Source of the DNA: an uncultured Bacteroides sp.
GTDB taxonomy: Bacteria; Bacteroidota; Bacteroidia; Bacteroidales; UBA11471
Reading direction: 5' to 3'
Length of the DNA stretch: 23,347 bases
Assembly: GCA_905210875.1 (NCBI GenBank)
Contig: CAJLYN010000010.1
Location: forward strand, 1-23,347
In this document: in pieces, positions 15,911 through 23,347 of the stretch
How the letters are laid out: each line of letters starts with the position of its first letter
Position numbering within the stretch: the stretch's first letter is position 1
Program-made: the position numbers and the translations under genes
Notes under the pieces: model-generated
Databases searched by the model: none
What the model was told of the DNA's origin: nothing
The model's input: only the letters and a program-made list of their open reading frames with translations

Positions 15911-18900
15911 TGAATATCACCCGATTTTTTATCAACCGCCCTACCCTCTTCTGGTCGTTAATGGCGGGTATCATCATTGCCGGTGTTCTGGCGTTCATAC
16001 AGATGCCCAAACTCGAAGACCCTGCCGTGGCCACCAAACAGGCCATGGTTGTGATACCCTGGCCGGGAGCCAACGCCCACGAAATAGAGCTCAAAGTAGC
16101 CCAGGTCATGGAAGAGGAGCTGCGCGCTCTGCCCGATGTCAAGAAAATAAAGACCGAGTGTCAGAACGGAAACGCCATGATTACGGTCGAATTCCAGATG
16201 ACCGTCTTGCTCTCTGACCTGGAACAGCACTTCGACCTGCTGCGACGTAAAGTAAACGATGCCAAGGCCAAACTGCCCGCCGGCTGCTACGACCCCATCG
16301 TAATCGACGACATGATGGACGTTTACGGTATTTTCTATGCCCTTACGGCCGATGGTTACGAATATCCCGACATGTATAAATATGCCAAGCTCATTCGTCG
16401 GGAACTGCTGGGTGTCAAAGGAGTGAAACGCATCATCATCGCCGGCAATCGCGACGAGAGCATAAATATCATACTCCCCAAGGAGAAAATATCGCGTAAC
16501 GGACTCATTCCGACACAACTCATGATGTCGTTGCAAAATGCAGGGAAACCCATCGACGCGGGCAATTACCAGCAGGGTCCCGACCGCATACCGCTGCGCA
16601 TCGATGGCGCTATCGAGAATGAAGACGACATACGCAACCTGCTTATCAGCACGATGAACGGGAAACAGTTGAGACTGGGCGATCTTGCCACCGTAGAGCG
16701 CAGCTACACCGAACCGCAACGCAACGGATTCTTTGTCGACGGCAAACCGGCCATCGCCATCTGCATCGCCATGGAGAACGACGCCATAGTTCCCGACGTG
16801 GGAAAAGCGGTCGATGCCCGACTGGCCGAAGTGATGGAACAGGTTCCTGCCGGCATGGAAATCGACAAGATATTTTTTCAGCCCGACAAGGTCGACGATG
16901 CCATCAACTCGTTTATGCTCAACCTGCTGGAATCGGTGCTTATCGTCATTCTCGTACTGATATTCACCATGGGATTCCGCAGTGGAGTGATCATCGGTTT
17001 CGGACTGGTACTCACCATTGCTGTGTCGTTTCCCATACTACTGGTGTGCGGTACCACCCTGCAACGCATTTCGTTGGGCGCGTTCATCGTAGCCATGGGT
17101 ATGCTTGTCGATAACGCCATCGTCATCATGGACGGTATACTCATCGACAAGAAACGCGGCCTCGGCCCCAAGACCTACCTCTACCGGATAGGGAAAAATA
17201 CCGCTCTGCCTCTATTGGGCGCCACAGTCATTGCCGTAGCAACATTTATAGGCATATACCTCTCGCCCGACTCGGCCGGAGAATATGCCGGCGACCTCTT
17301 CCTCGTGCTGTGCGTAAGTCTGCTGGCCAGCTGGGTACTGGCCCTTATACAAGTGCCCATGTGTGCCAAATCGTGGCTCGCACCGCGAGAAAAGCCGGGA
17401 AGCGACGAGACGTGCCTGAACTCTCCGGTGCATCGCTTCGTGCGCCGCACCATCACAACGCTTATCGCCTATAAGAAAACCACCATTGCCGTTGCCGTCG
17501 CTCTGCTTCTGCTGTCGGGTTATGGCATGACCAAAGTAAAAAACCTCTTCTTCCCCGACTTCGATTACAGCCAGTTTGTCATTGAGTATTTCCGCCCGGC
17601 ACAGACCAGCCCCAACGACGTAAAAGCCGACCTGCTCGACATAAGCCGCAAGCTCAAAGAAAACCCCGACATAGAAAGAGTCTCGGCCAGTATGGGCAGC
17701 GCACCGGCACACTATTGCCTTGTACGCCCCATGACTGCGGGTGGCGACAGCTACGGCGAACTTATTGTCGACTGTAAAGACTACGCCACGGTCGTAAAGG
17801 TGATTCCTGTCGTATTGAAACAGTTGAGAGAGGAATATCCCGACGCTTATATCCGCGCCCGGAAATACAACTTCTCCATATCGACCTCCCACACGGTCGA
17901 AGTGGAATTTGCGGGCCCCGACCCTGCCATACTTCGCGACCTGAGCCGGCAAGCCGAAGAGATTATGCGCCGCAGCCCCTACATCGATCCCTATTCGGTC
18001 GAGAACAACTGGAAACCTCAGGGTAAAACGCTGGTAGCCGAATATCTGCAACAAGATGCATTACGGGCCGGCATCAACCGCAGCGATGTGGGCAACGCGC
18101 TGATGGCAGCGACCGACGGTCTGCCGGTGGGTGTCATCTACGAGCAGGACCGCATACTCCCCATCAAACTGATGGTCAGAAACAACGACGGAAGCCGCAT
18201 CACACAGGTCGAAGATATCCCCGTATGGAGCATGATGAATATGAGCATCGACGAAGAAGAGATGCAGAAAGCCATTTCCGGGGGTAAAGGCATTGATGAG
18301 CTGCAAGACGAGATGTTCCGCAGTACCCCCCTCAGCAATGTGGCACCGGAGATACGGCTCGACTGGGAAGAGTGCTGTGTGATGCGCCTTAACGGGAAAA
18401 GGGTCATCGAAGCCGAGTGCGACCCCAACCCCGAACGGCCCGACGCCACACCGGCCAAGGCAGTGGAAAGCATCAGGGAAGAAATAGAATCCATACCCCT
18501 GCCCGATGGTTACGAAATGCGATGGGTGGGCGAAGGCGAACTGCAAGGCGAAGCCATCCTGCACCTGATGAAATATGTACCGCTCACCCTTTTCCTCATT
18601 CTGGGAATACTGTTGCTGCTCTTCAACAACTGGAAGAAGGTGGGACTCATACTTCTCTGTCTGCCATTTGTCGTGTGCGGTATTGTACCCTCGCTCTACT
18701 TCCTGCAACAGCCGTTCACGTTCATGGCCATCATCGGCATGATGGGTCTCATGGGTATGATGGTCAAGAATGCCATCGTTCTCGTCGATGAAATCAACCG
18801 GCTCAACAATGAGGAACACCAACTGCCCTATCATGCGGTGGTCGAAGCCACTGTATCCCGTGTGCGCCCCGTACTCATGGCCTCACTCACGACCATTGTC

Positions 18901-19047
18901 GGCATGATACCTCTTGTGGGAGACCCCATGTACGGATCCATGGCCATAACCATCATGGGCGGACTCACCGTGGGGACAATCATTACCCTCATACTCCTAC
19001 CGCTGTTTTACACGACATTGTTCCACATAAAAAAACCTTGTGAATGA
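15910..19047 (+). CDS. RND efflux permease, single-aspartate TM4 type
   Basis: This 1045-residue permease has the full RND layout of two sets of six membrane helices and two periplasmic loops. The N-terminus (ITRFFINRPTLFWSL) and the porter motif PKLEDPAVATKQAMV belong to a branch distinct from the first pump. In TM4 the relay motif is GMLVDNAIV: Asp401 is followed by Asn402 where classical HAE1 pumps have a second Asp. In TM10, Lys953 is kept (MVKNAIVLVDE). Residues about 779-805 form a polar, acidic segment within the second periplasmic loop, with GGKGIDELQ, that I believe is characteristic of this Bacteroidetes branch. Its stop overlaps the channel gene by four bases. Substrate is unknown. 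Confidence 0.93.
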   Translation: MNITRFFINRPTLFWSLMAGIIIAGVLAFIQMPKLEDPAVATKQAMVVIPWPGANAHEIELKVAQVMEEELRALPDVKKIKTECQNGNAMITVEFQMTVLLSDLEQHFDLLRRKVNDAKAKLPAGCYDPIVIDDMMDVYGIFYALTADGYEYPDMYKYAKLIRRELLGVKGVKRIIIAGNRDESINIILPKEKISRNGLIPTQLMMSLQNAGKPIDAGNYQQGPDRIPLRIDGAIENEDDIRNLLISTMNGKQLRLGDLATVERSYTEPQRNGFFVDGKPAIAICIAMENDAIVPDVGKAVDARLAEVMEQVPAGMEIDKIFFQPDKVDDAINSFMLNLLESVLIVILVLIFTMGFRSGVIIGFGLVLTIAVSFPILLVCGTTLQRISLGAFIVAMGMLVDNAIVIMDGILIDKKRGLGPKTYLYRIGKNTALPLLGATVIAVATFIGIYLSPDSAGEYAGDLFLVLCVSLLASWVLALIQVPMCAKSWLAPREKPGSDETCLNSPVHRFVRRTITTLIAYKKTTIAVAVALLLLSGYGMTKVKNLFFPDFDYSQFVIEYFRPAQTSPNDVKADLLDISRKLKENPDIERVSASMGSAPAHYCLVRPMTAGGDSYGELIVDCKDYATVVKVIPVVLKQLREEYPDAYIRARKYNFSISTSHTVEVEFAGPDPAILRDLSRQAEEIMRRSPYIDPYSVENNWKPQGKTLVAEYLQQDALRAGINRSDVGNALMAATDGLPVGVIYEQDRILPIKLMVRNNDGSRITQVEDIPVWSMMNMSIDEEEMQKAISGGKGIDELQDEMFRSTPLSNVAPEIRLDWEECCVMRLNGKRVIEAECDPNPERPDATPAKAVESIREEIESIPLPDGYEMRWVGEGELQGEAILHLMKYVPLTLFLILGILLLLFNNWKKVGLILLCLPFVVCGIVPSLYFLQQPFTFMAIIGMMGLMGMMVKNAIVLVDEINRLNNEEHQLPYHAVVEATVSRVRPVLMASLTTIVGMIPLVGDPMYGSMAITIMGGLTVGTIITLILLPLFYTTLFHIKKPCE

Positions 19048-20393
19048 AACCCAACACCTCTAAATCCATACACAGGGGGAGCCTGGCCAAGGCTACCCTT
19101 TTCACCGCGGTAACCCTGCTCCTGCCGCACATGACCACCGCGCAAACGGCACTGGTTCTCTCCCAGTCGCAGTGCCGGGAGATGGCCCTTGCACACAATG
19201 AGGCCCTGCAAAAGGCCGACAACGACCTGCGCAAGGCCGAGCTTGATAAAGCCATTGCCTTCACCTCCTATCTACCTACCATCGAAAGCAGCGCCACGGG
19301 TGCTTATGTCGTGGAAGACATCGATATGATGGGCATGCAGATGCAGATGAAAGGCACCTACATGGCCGGCATCACGCTCACCCAGCCTCTCTATGCGGGA
19401 GGGAAAATCATAGCCGGCAACAAACTGGCCCGCATAGGGGTGGAATGTGCGGCCGAAAACCAACGCAAGACCCGCATGCAGGTCATTGCCGATGCCGACA
19501 ACGCCTACTGGACCTACCTGGCCACCTGCCGGAAAATTGCCATGCTCGAAAGTTATGTCCAACAGATAGACACCCTCTACCGCCAGACCCGGGTCGGCGT
19601 CTCGGCTCAAATGGCAACGACCAACGACCTCCTGCGCATCGAGGCCAAGCGCAGTGAAATCAATTACCAGTTGCAAAAGGCCCGCAATGGCGTGAACCTG
19701 TGCCGACTGGCCCTGTGCAATGTCATCGGGGCCGGTCTCGACACCGAAATCACACTCTCCGACACCGTCATCGCCGTTACACCGCCACTCGACCTCGATA
19801 CCGACATTTCGCAACGTCCCGAGCTGAAACTGCTGCAAAAGCAAGTCGAGGCTCAACAGCAACAGATAAAGCTGACACGCTCCGAAATGCTCCCCACCGC
19901 CGGACTCAGTCTGGGCTACACCTACTACGGCAACATCAAGTTGAAGGGAATGACAGCCGACCCTGCGGGAAACCCGATTCCCTACACACAGAAATTTGAA
20001 GACGGATTTACCGTAGGCATGGTATCGGTATCGATTCCTATCCTGCATTGGGGGGCCAATTTCAAAAAGATAAAACAGTCGAAGTATCAGTTACGCAACG
20101 CCGAACTCGATTTGTCGCAAAACCGCCGGTTGCTCACCATCGAGGCTCAACAGGCGCGGCAAAACCTTACCGAGGGCTTTGCCATGATAGAAACGGCGCG
20201 CTTGGGCTGCCAACAAGCCCGGGAGAACCTGCGGGTCATGCAGAATTGCTACCACAACCAGATGGCAACGCTCACCGACCTGCTCGATGCCCAATCGCAA
20301 TGGCAACAGGCCGAGAGCAACCTCATCGAGGCACAGACACAGTATAAAATCTACGAAACAGAATTCCGTCGCACCACGGGACGGCTGGAATAA
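19044..20393 (+). CDS. TolC-family outer-membrane efflux channel
   Basis: This 449-residue channel of the second pump has a signal peptide to about residue 33 (TTA|Q) with a long positively charged lead. Two OEP repeat units with coiled-coil helices follow; landmarks are SYLPTIESSATGAYV near 73 and the duplicated helix ends TRVGVSAQMATTNDLLRIEAK and CYHNQMATLTDLLDAQSQ. It is only weakly similar to the channel at 4237, so the two pumps do not look like a recent duplication. Its start overlaps the permease stop (ATGA), and an inverted repeat follows seven bases after its stop. Confidence 0.93.
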   Translation: MKPNTSKSIHRGSLAKATLFTAVTLLLPHMTTAQTALVLSQSQCREMALAHNEALQKADNDLRKAELDKAIAFTSYLPTIESSATGAYVVEDIDMMGMQMQMKGTYMAGITLTQPLYAGGKIIAGNKLARIGVECAAENQRKTRMQVIADADNAYWTYLATCRKIAMLESYVQQIDTLYRQTRVGVSAQMATTNDLLRIEAKRSEINYQLQKARNGVNLCRLALCNVIGAGLDTEITLSDTVIAVTPPLDLDTDISQRPELKLLQKQVEAQQQQIKLTRSEMLPTAGLSLGYTYYGNIKLKGMTADPAGNPIPYTQKFEDGFTVGMVSVSIPILHWGANFKKIKQSKYQLRNAELDLSQNRRLLTIEAQQARQNLTEGFAMIETARLGCQQARENLRVMQNCYHNQMATLTDLLDAQSQWQQAESNLIEAQTQYKIYETEFRRTTGRLE

Positions 20394-20399
20394 ATCGCA

Positions 20400-20440
20400 G
20401 AGAAGCGTAGGCCATAAAAAGGTCTACGCTTCTCCATTTT
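20400..20440 (+). terminator. terminator of second RND operon
   Basis: A 14-bp stem pairs 20400-20413 with 20421-20434, with one G-U pair and a 7-base A-rich loop (ATAAAAA). It is followed by CATTTT. The stem is strong but the T-run is short, so termination may be partial. A poly-A loop and TTTT tail make it possibly bidirectional. Confidence 0.75.
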
Positions 20441-20458
20441 CATACACAATCCCCCCGA

Positions 20459-20478
20459 CCACGCACTCTCGTGCGTGG
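20459..20478. repeat. perfect 8-bp hairpin without T-run
   Basis: CCACGCAC (20459-20466) pairs perfectly with GTGCGTGG (20471-20478) across a TCTC loop. No T-run follows, so it is not a standard terminator. It may reinforce the hairpin at 20400 or be a protein-binding or RNA-stability element. Confidence 0.55.
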
Positions 20479-20631
20479 AACAACAGCGGCACTCTGCCAT
20501 TGTCTCTACCTACACCTCTCCGTTGAAAAGTTGAAAAGACAAATACGGGCCGACCGCACCGGTACGCCATACTTTTTTGATGGATTTCTGAAATAATATT
20601 TCTAACTTGCAGCCCCAAAAATCAGACACAC

Positions 20632-20683
20632 GACGCCCCGCCGACAAACGGGCATACCCTACCCGGCAAATGGGGCAGGCGTC
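20632..20683 (+). promoter_or_regulatory. possible structured leader before DUF3089 gene
   Basis: Nested pairing is visible: GACGCC (20632-20637) with GGCGTC (20678-20683), inner GCCG (20640-20643) with CGGC (20664-20667), and an apical GGG-CATA-CCC hairpin (20650-20659). It ends 18 bases before the start codon. It resembles no riboswitch I recognise and may simply reflect GC-rich sequence. Confidence 0.3.
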
Positions 20684-20701
20684 ATTCAACACCTGCAAGA
20701 C

Positions 20702-21670
20702 ATGAAACAGACATTTCTGAACGTCCTTCTTCTACTGACTCTCTCTCTGGCAACGAGTTGCCAGGAAAGTGCTGAACACCCCGACACCGTCGCCTCGGTG
20801 TTCGTCCCCGCACAACCTTCTTACGCCGACAGCACCATGTGGCACATTGCCCTGAACGACACCGGTACGGGTGCCGATGTATTCTACGTCGTATCGACAT
20901 GGGAATTTGACTGGCACACCGACGACGGCATCGTGTCGCACCACGCCGACCCGTCGAACCCCGAACACCGCTCCGACATGGATATCGAGATAAGTCAGGT
21001 TGCCCAATACATGGCCGACGGCAACAACTTCTATGCCCCCTTCTACCGGCACATTACACTCAACTCATGGGCCACACTCAACGAAGACACGATAAACCGC
21101 CGCTACTTCGAGGTGGCTTTTGTCGACGTGAAGAATGCCTTTGACTACTACATGACACACTACAACAACGGCCGGCCGTTTATTCTCGCCGGATTCAGCC
21201 AAGGGGGAAAATCGGTGGTCGAACTGCTGAAAACCCTGCCCGAAGATACCCGCTCCCGCCTGGTCGCCGCCTATGTGCTCGGCTACAAGGTTACCCCCGA
21301 CGACGTAGCGCAGGCACCGTGGATTGTCGCCGCACAAGACTCGACCGACACGGGTGTAACCATCTGCTACAACTCCGTCTCCGACGTGAAATATGTAAAG
21401 CCCATCGTATGCGAGTCTAATATCATGTGCATCAATCCGGTAAACTGGCGTACCGATGCTACTCCGGCACAACTCCACGACACCATCACGGTAACCCTTT
21501 CGCCCGAATACAAGGTTCTCGTTCTCGACGGATACGACGGCAGCAGCCTGCCCAACATTCTCGACATACTCAACGTGGGCGACTATCACGGCGTAGAGCC
21601 CTGGATGTACAGCGAATGTCTACGCCGCAACTTCAAGCAGCGCATCGAGGCCTTCCGGGCCCGTCAGTGA
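20702..21670 (+). CDS. DUF3089 alpha/beta-hydrolase-like lipoprotein
   Basis: This 322-residue predicted lipoprotein has a signal sequence ending in LATSC, with Cys20 as the lipid anchor. QESAE follows it; acidic residues right after the cysteine resemble Bacteroidetes surface-export signals, so it may face outward. The body matches DUF3089. It carries the nucleophile elbow GFSQGG with Ser166, an upstream FDYYMTHYNNGRPF segment, and a C-terminal DYHGVEPWMY that could supply the catalytic His. An esterase/lipase activity is likely from the fold, but the substrate is unknown. It is not in an operon with neighbours: the pump upstream is terminated and the alcohol dehydrogenase converges from downstream, 34 bases away, with no obvious terminator between them. 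Confidence 0.85.
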   Translation: MKQTFLNVLLLLTLSLATSCQESAEHPDTVASVFVPAQPSYADSTMWHIALNDTGTGADVFYVVSTWEFDWHTDDGIVSHHADPSNPEHRSDMDIEISQVAQYMADGNNFYAPFYRHITLNSWATLNEDTINRRYFEVAFVDVKNAFDYYMTHYNNGRPFILAGFSQGGKSVVELLKTLPEDTRSRLVAAYVLGYKVTPDDVAQAPWIVAAQDSTDTGVTICYNSVSDVKYVKPIVCESNIMCINPVNWRTDATPAQLHDTITVTLSPEYKVLVLDGYDGSSLPNILDILNVGDYHGVEPWMYSECLRRNFKQRIEAFRARQ

Positions 21671-21704
21671 GCACCCGACACGGCAAGTCGCCGCACAAAC
21701 GGCC

Positions 21705-22745
21705 TCACCGGCGAGCGGTTATCGCCACCTTTATCACTCCGTCGAGCCGGTTCTCAAAAATACGGTAAGCCTCTTCTATATCGTCGAGCGCATAACGATG
21801 CGTGATGAGAGGCGTAGTGTCTATGCGTCCGGCGGCTATGAGGTCGAGTATCTCGGCACAGTCGCAACCATCGACTCCACCGGTCTTGAAGGTAAGATTC
21901 TTGCCGTACATCTCGGGCAGAGGCAATACCTGCGGCTTGTCATACAAGGCAACAACCGTAACCACGGCATTGGGACGGGCACACTCCCAGGCCAGCCTGA
22001 ATGAGTCGTCGCTACCGGCTACCTCCAATACCACATCGGCTCCACCCCGCTCGCAACGGCGACGTATCGTCGGGAGGCACTCCTCGGGCGAGACCACCTC
22101 TACCCCGGGATAATGGCGTCTCACAAAAGCGGCCCGTTCGGGCGACTTCTCACACACGATAATACGCTGCGGCCCGTGCAGTTGCGCACACAGAAGGGTG
22201 CAGATACCCGTCGGCCCCGCCCCGATAATCAGTACCGTATCGTCGGGCTTGATTTCGGAGATGCGCGCCGCCCAGAATCCAGTGGCCAGAATATCACCCA
22301 CAAACAGGGCCTGCTCATCGCTCACCCCATCGGGAATACGGTTGAGTCCGCTGTCGGCATAAGGCACACGCACATACTCGGCCTGACCGCCGTCGATGCG
22401 GCAGCCGAGCGCCCAGCCGCCGTGAGGGTCGGTACAGTTGTTTACAAAACCACGACGGCAGAAAAAACATTCGCCGCAGAAGGTCTCCACATTTACCGTA
22501 ACACGGTCGCCCGGCCTGACGGTACGCACCTCGGCGCCCACCTGCTCGACAACTCCCACCATCTCGTGGCCCACAATAATGCCGGGCACGGCACGCGGCA
22601 CGCTGCCATGCTTGATGTGAAGGTCGCTCGTGCAGATACTGCCCAACGTTACTCTCACCACGGCATCGCGGGCATCGACAACCGTCGGTACCGGCCGCTC
22701 CTGTAAGGCAAAGCGCCCCGGAGCTACATATACATATCCCAACAT
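21705..22745 (-). CDS. zinc-dependent medium-chain alcohol dehydrogenase
   Basis: This 346-residue cytosolic enzyme oxidises or reduces an alcohol/carbonyl pair with NAD(P). I start it at the ATG ending at 22745 (MLGYVYVAPG), since an extended frame to 22829 would cross the candidate promoter. Catalytic-zinc ligands are Cys38 and the pair His60-Glu61 (GHE), with Asp151 in VGDILATG as a probable further ligand. The structural-zinc lobe is Cys90/93/96/104. The Rossmann motif is GAGPTG at 175-180. It resembles threonine/sorbitol-dehydrogenase-like members and the isopropanol-type branch; the exact substrate cannot be assigned. It is transcribed divergently from the partial gene at 22899. Confidence 0.92.
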   Translation of the reverse strand: MLGYVYVAPGRFALQERPVPTVVDARDAVVRVTLGSICTSDLHIKHGSVPRAVPGIIVGHEMVGVVEQVGAEVRTVRPGDRVTVNVETFCGECFFCRRGFVNNCTDPHGGWALGCRIDGGQAEYVRVPYADSGLNRIPDGVSDEQALFVGDILATGFWAARISEIKPDDTVLIIGAGPTGICTLLCAQLHGPQRIIVCEKSPERAAFVRRHYPGVEVVSPEECLPTIRRRCERGGADVVLEVAGSDDSFRLAWECARPNAVVTVVALYDKPQVLPLPEMYGKNLTFKTGGVDGCDCAEILDLIAAGRIDTTPLITHRYALDDIEEAYRIFENRLDGVIKVAITARR

Positions 22746-22768
22746 AAATCTTCGTTTTTCTCTTTCTA

Positions 22769-22776
22769 CAAATTTA
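22769..22776 (-). promoter_or_regulatory. -7 element of alcohol dehydrogenase gene
   Basis: On the minus strand this reads TAAATTTG, a full match to TAnnTTTG. It is 23 bases upstream of the chosen ATG. Its position inside the longer open frame supports the shorter start. The -33 element is unclear. Confidence 0.5.
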
Positions 22777-22886
22777 CACAAATCCCGCCAAACCGCTACC
22801 GCCTCGGTCGGGGAAAATAAGCGCCTCATGCAATGTTAATACAATATAAAATAATAAATATAACACATAAAATAAAAACAAACCGT

Positions 22887-22894
22887 TATATTTG
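22887..22894 (+). promoter_or_regulatory. -7-like element just before the partial gene
   Basis: TATATTTG is a full match to TAnnTTTG but ends only four bases before the ATG at 22899. If it is real, the message would be leaderless or nearly so, or the true start would be a later ATG such as the one at 23055. The surrounding sequence is very AT-rich, so a chance match is possible. Confidence 0.3.
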
Positions 22895-22898
22895 AAAT

Positions 22899-23347
22899 AT
22901 GATAAATCATAGACACATAAACAACTTCCGAGACGAAGAGGGGAATTGGTTTCTACCTAATTCCAGAGCCTATTTTGATGCATATTCCGATCAATACAAA
23001 CATCGTAAAGAAGAAGATAAACTAGAAACCTTGGCATTCCTAATCGCCAATGGAATGGACTTAGTAAAAATCGTTCGCTTATATGAAAATAATCATTCCG
23101 ATTATATCATAGCTTCGCTCAATAACACATTGTTATTTCATATACAATTCCTCCGCTGGGGTGAAATGATACATTGGACAAATGAAATAATGGAAGATGT
23201 TCCGTCTTCTGCATTAGCTCAAACTTTGGAAAGCGAATTGAAGTTGCGTTATAGAGGGACAAACCAAGAACTCATATACTCCCGATGGAATACAAACATT
23301 GAAGAGGCACTCTTAAAACGTGTGCAAGATAAAAAAGAGCTAAAAGA
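22899..23347 (+). CDS. unrecognised AT-rich gene, 3' end cut by window
   Basis: An ATG at 22899 opens a frame that runs without a stop to the end of the window: 149 codons, followed by two bases of a partial one. The visible product begins MINHRHINNFRDEEGNW and looks soluble: charged, helix-rich, with no signal peptide or membrane segment. I recognise no family. The coding sequence is much more AT-rich than its neighbours and uses AT-ending codons (AAT, GAT, AAA, TTA) where they use GC-ending ones. That suggests a different origin or an accessory region starting here. The start is uncertain because of the promoter-like element next to it. Confidence 0.65.
   Translation, partial: MINHRHINNFRDEEGNWFLPNSRAYFDAYSDQYKHRKEEDKLETLAFLIANGMDLVKIVRLYENNHSDYIIASLNNTLLFHIQFLRWGEMIHWTNEIMEDVPSSALAQTLESELKLRYRGTNQELIYSRWNTNIEEALLKRVQDKKELK

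Larger units (their letters stand above)
20394..20701. other. intergenic region rich in inverted repeats
   Basis: This 308-base gap holds no convincing gene. In order it contains a terminator-like hairpin (20400-20440), a second GC-rich hairpin (20459-20478), a tandem GTTGAAAA repeat (20522-20537), an AT-rich patch (20571-20610) that could hold a promoter although no clean TAnnTTTG is present, and a nested GC-rich foldback (20632-20683) just before the DUF3089 gene. The short minus-strand frame here lacks family resemblance and I treat it as non-coding. Confidence 0.6.

Noticed and set aside
17212..18834. Long minus-strand frames (280 and 257 codons) opposite the second RND permease
   Set aside because: They lie wholly antisense to a clear permease gene. 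Their products have no recognisable family and reflect codon bias on the coding strand.
19272..20048. 258-codon minus-strand frame opposite the second TolC-like gene
   Set aside because: Antisense shadow with no motif, no plausible start context and no promoter.
20424..20618. Small minus-strand frame in the 308-base intergenic region
   Set aside because: It spans both the hairpins and an AT-rich patch, has no family resemblance or promoter, and is short enough to be chance.
22113..22706. 197-codon plus-strand frame inside the alcohol dehydrogenase
   Set aside because: Antisense to the zinc-dehydrogenase gene, which has intact zinc and nucleotide motifs.

Overview
The window looks like a chromosomal segment of a Bacteroidales-type bacterium. 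The signs are Bacteroidetes-style -7 promoter elements (TAnnTTTG) in front of several genes, no Shine-Dalgarno motif at most starts, tight operons with TAATG or ATGA junctions, and family content typical of gut Bacteroidetes (exported flavodoxin_4, DUF3089 lipoprotein, AraC-regulated RND pumps). I cannot name the genus from sequence alone. No rRNA, tRNA, CRISPR array, insertion sequence or integrase is visible.

Layout: (1) 119-5559 is a three-gene RND efflux operon (adaptor, HAE1-type permease, TolC-like channel) closed by a strong terminator at 5573-5615. (2) 5845-13717 is a nine-gene co-directional run: exported flavodoxin, cytosolic flavodoxin, a fused NapH/NapG-like Fe-S membrane protein with an internal twin-arginine motif, a twin-arginine aldo/keto reductase with two 4Fe-4S motifs, a DUF1893 protein, a TonB-dependent receptor, an ECF-type S component, TatA and TatC. 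(3) 13760-14683 (minus) is an AraC-family regulator, divergent from (4) 14846-20393, a second RND efflux operon with a lipoprotein adaptor. (5) 20702-21670 is a DUF3089 alpha/beta-hydrolase lipoprotein behind a 308-base intergenic stretch rich in inverted repeats. (6) 21705-22745 (minus) is a zinc-dependent alcohol dehydrogenase. (7) 22899 to the window end is an AT-rich, unrecognised gene cut by the window edge.

The most interesting unit is the nine-gene run. It carries the Tat translocase (tatA, tatC) in the same transcript direction as two proteins with twin-arginine motifs. It also holds an exported and a cytosolic flavodoxin, a membrane Fe-S electron conduit, and an outer-membrane plus inner-membrane uptake pair (TonB receptor and S component). 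My reading, which is inference, is a cell-envelope redox system: electrons cross the inner membrane through the NapH-like protein to Fe-S or flavin proteins in the periplasm, coupled to import of, or action on, an unknown small molecule or cofactor. The flanking pumps and the AraC switch are conventional in type.
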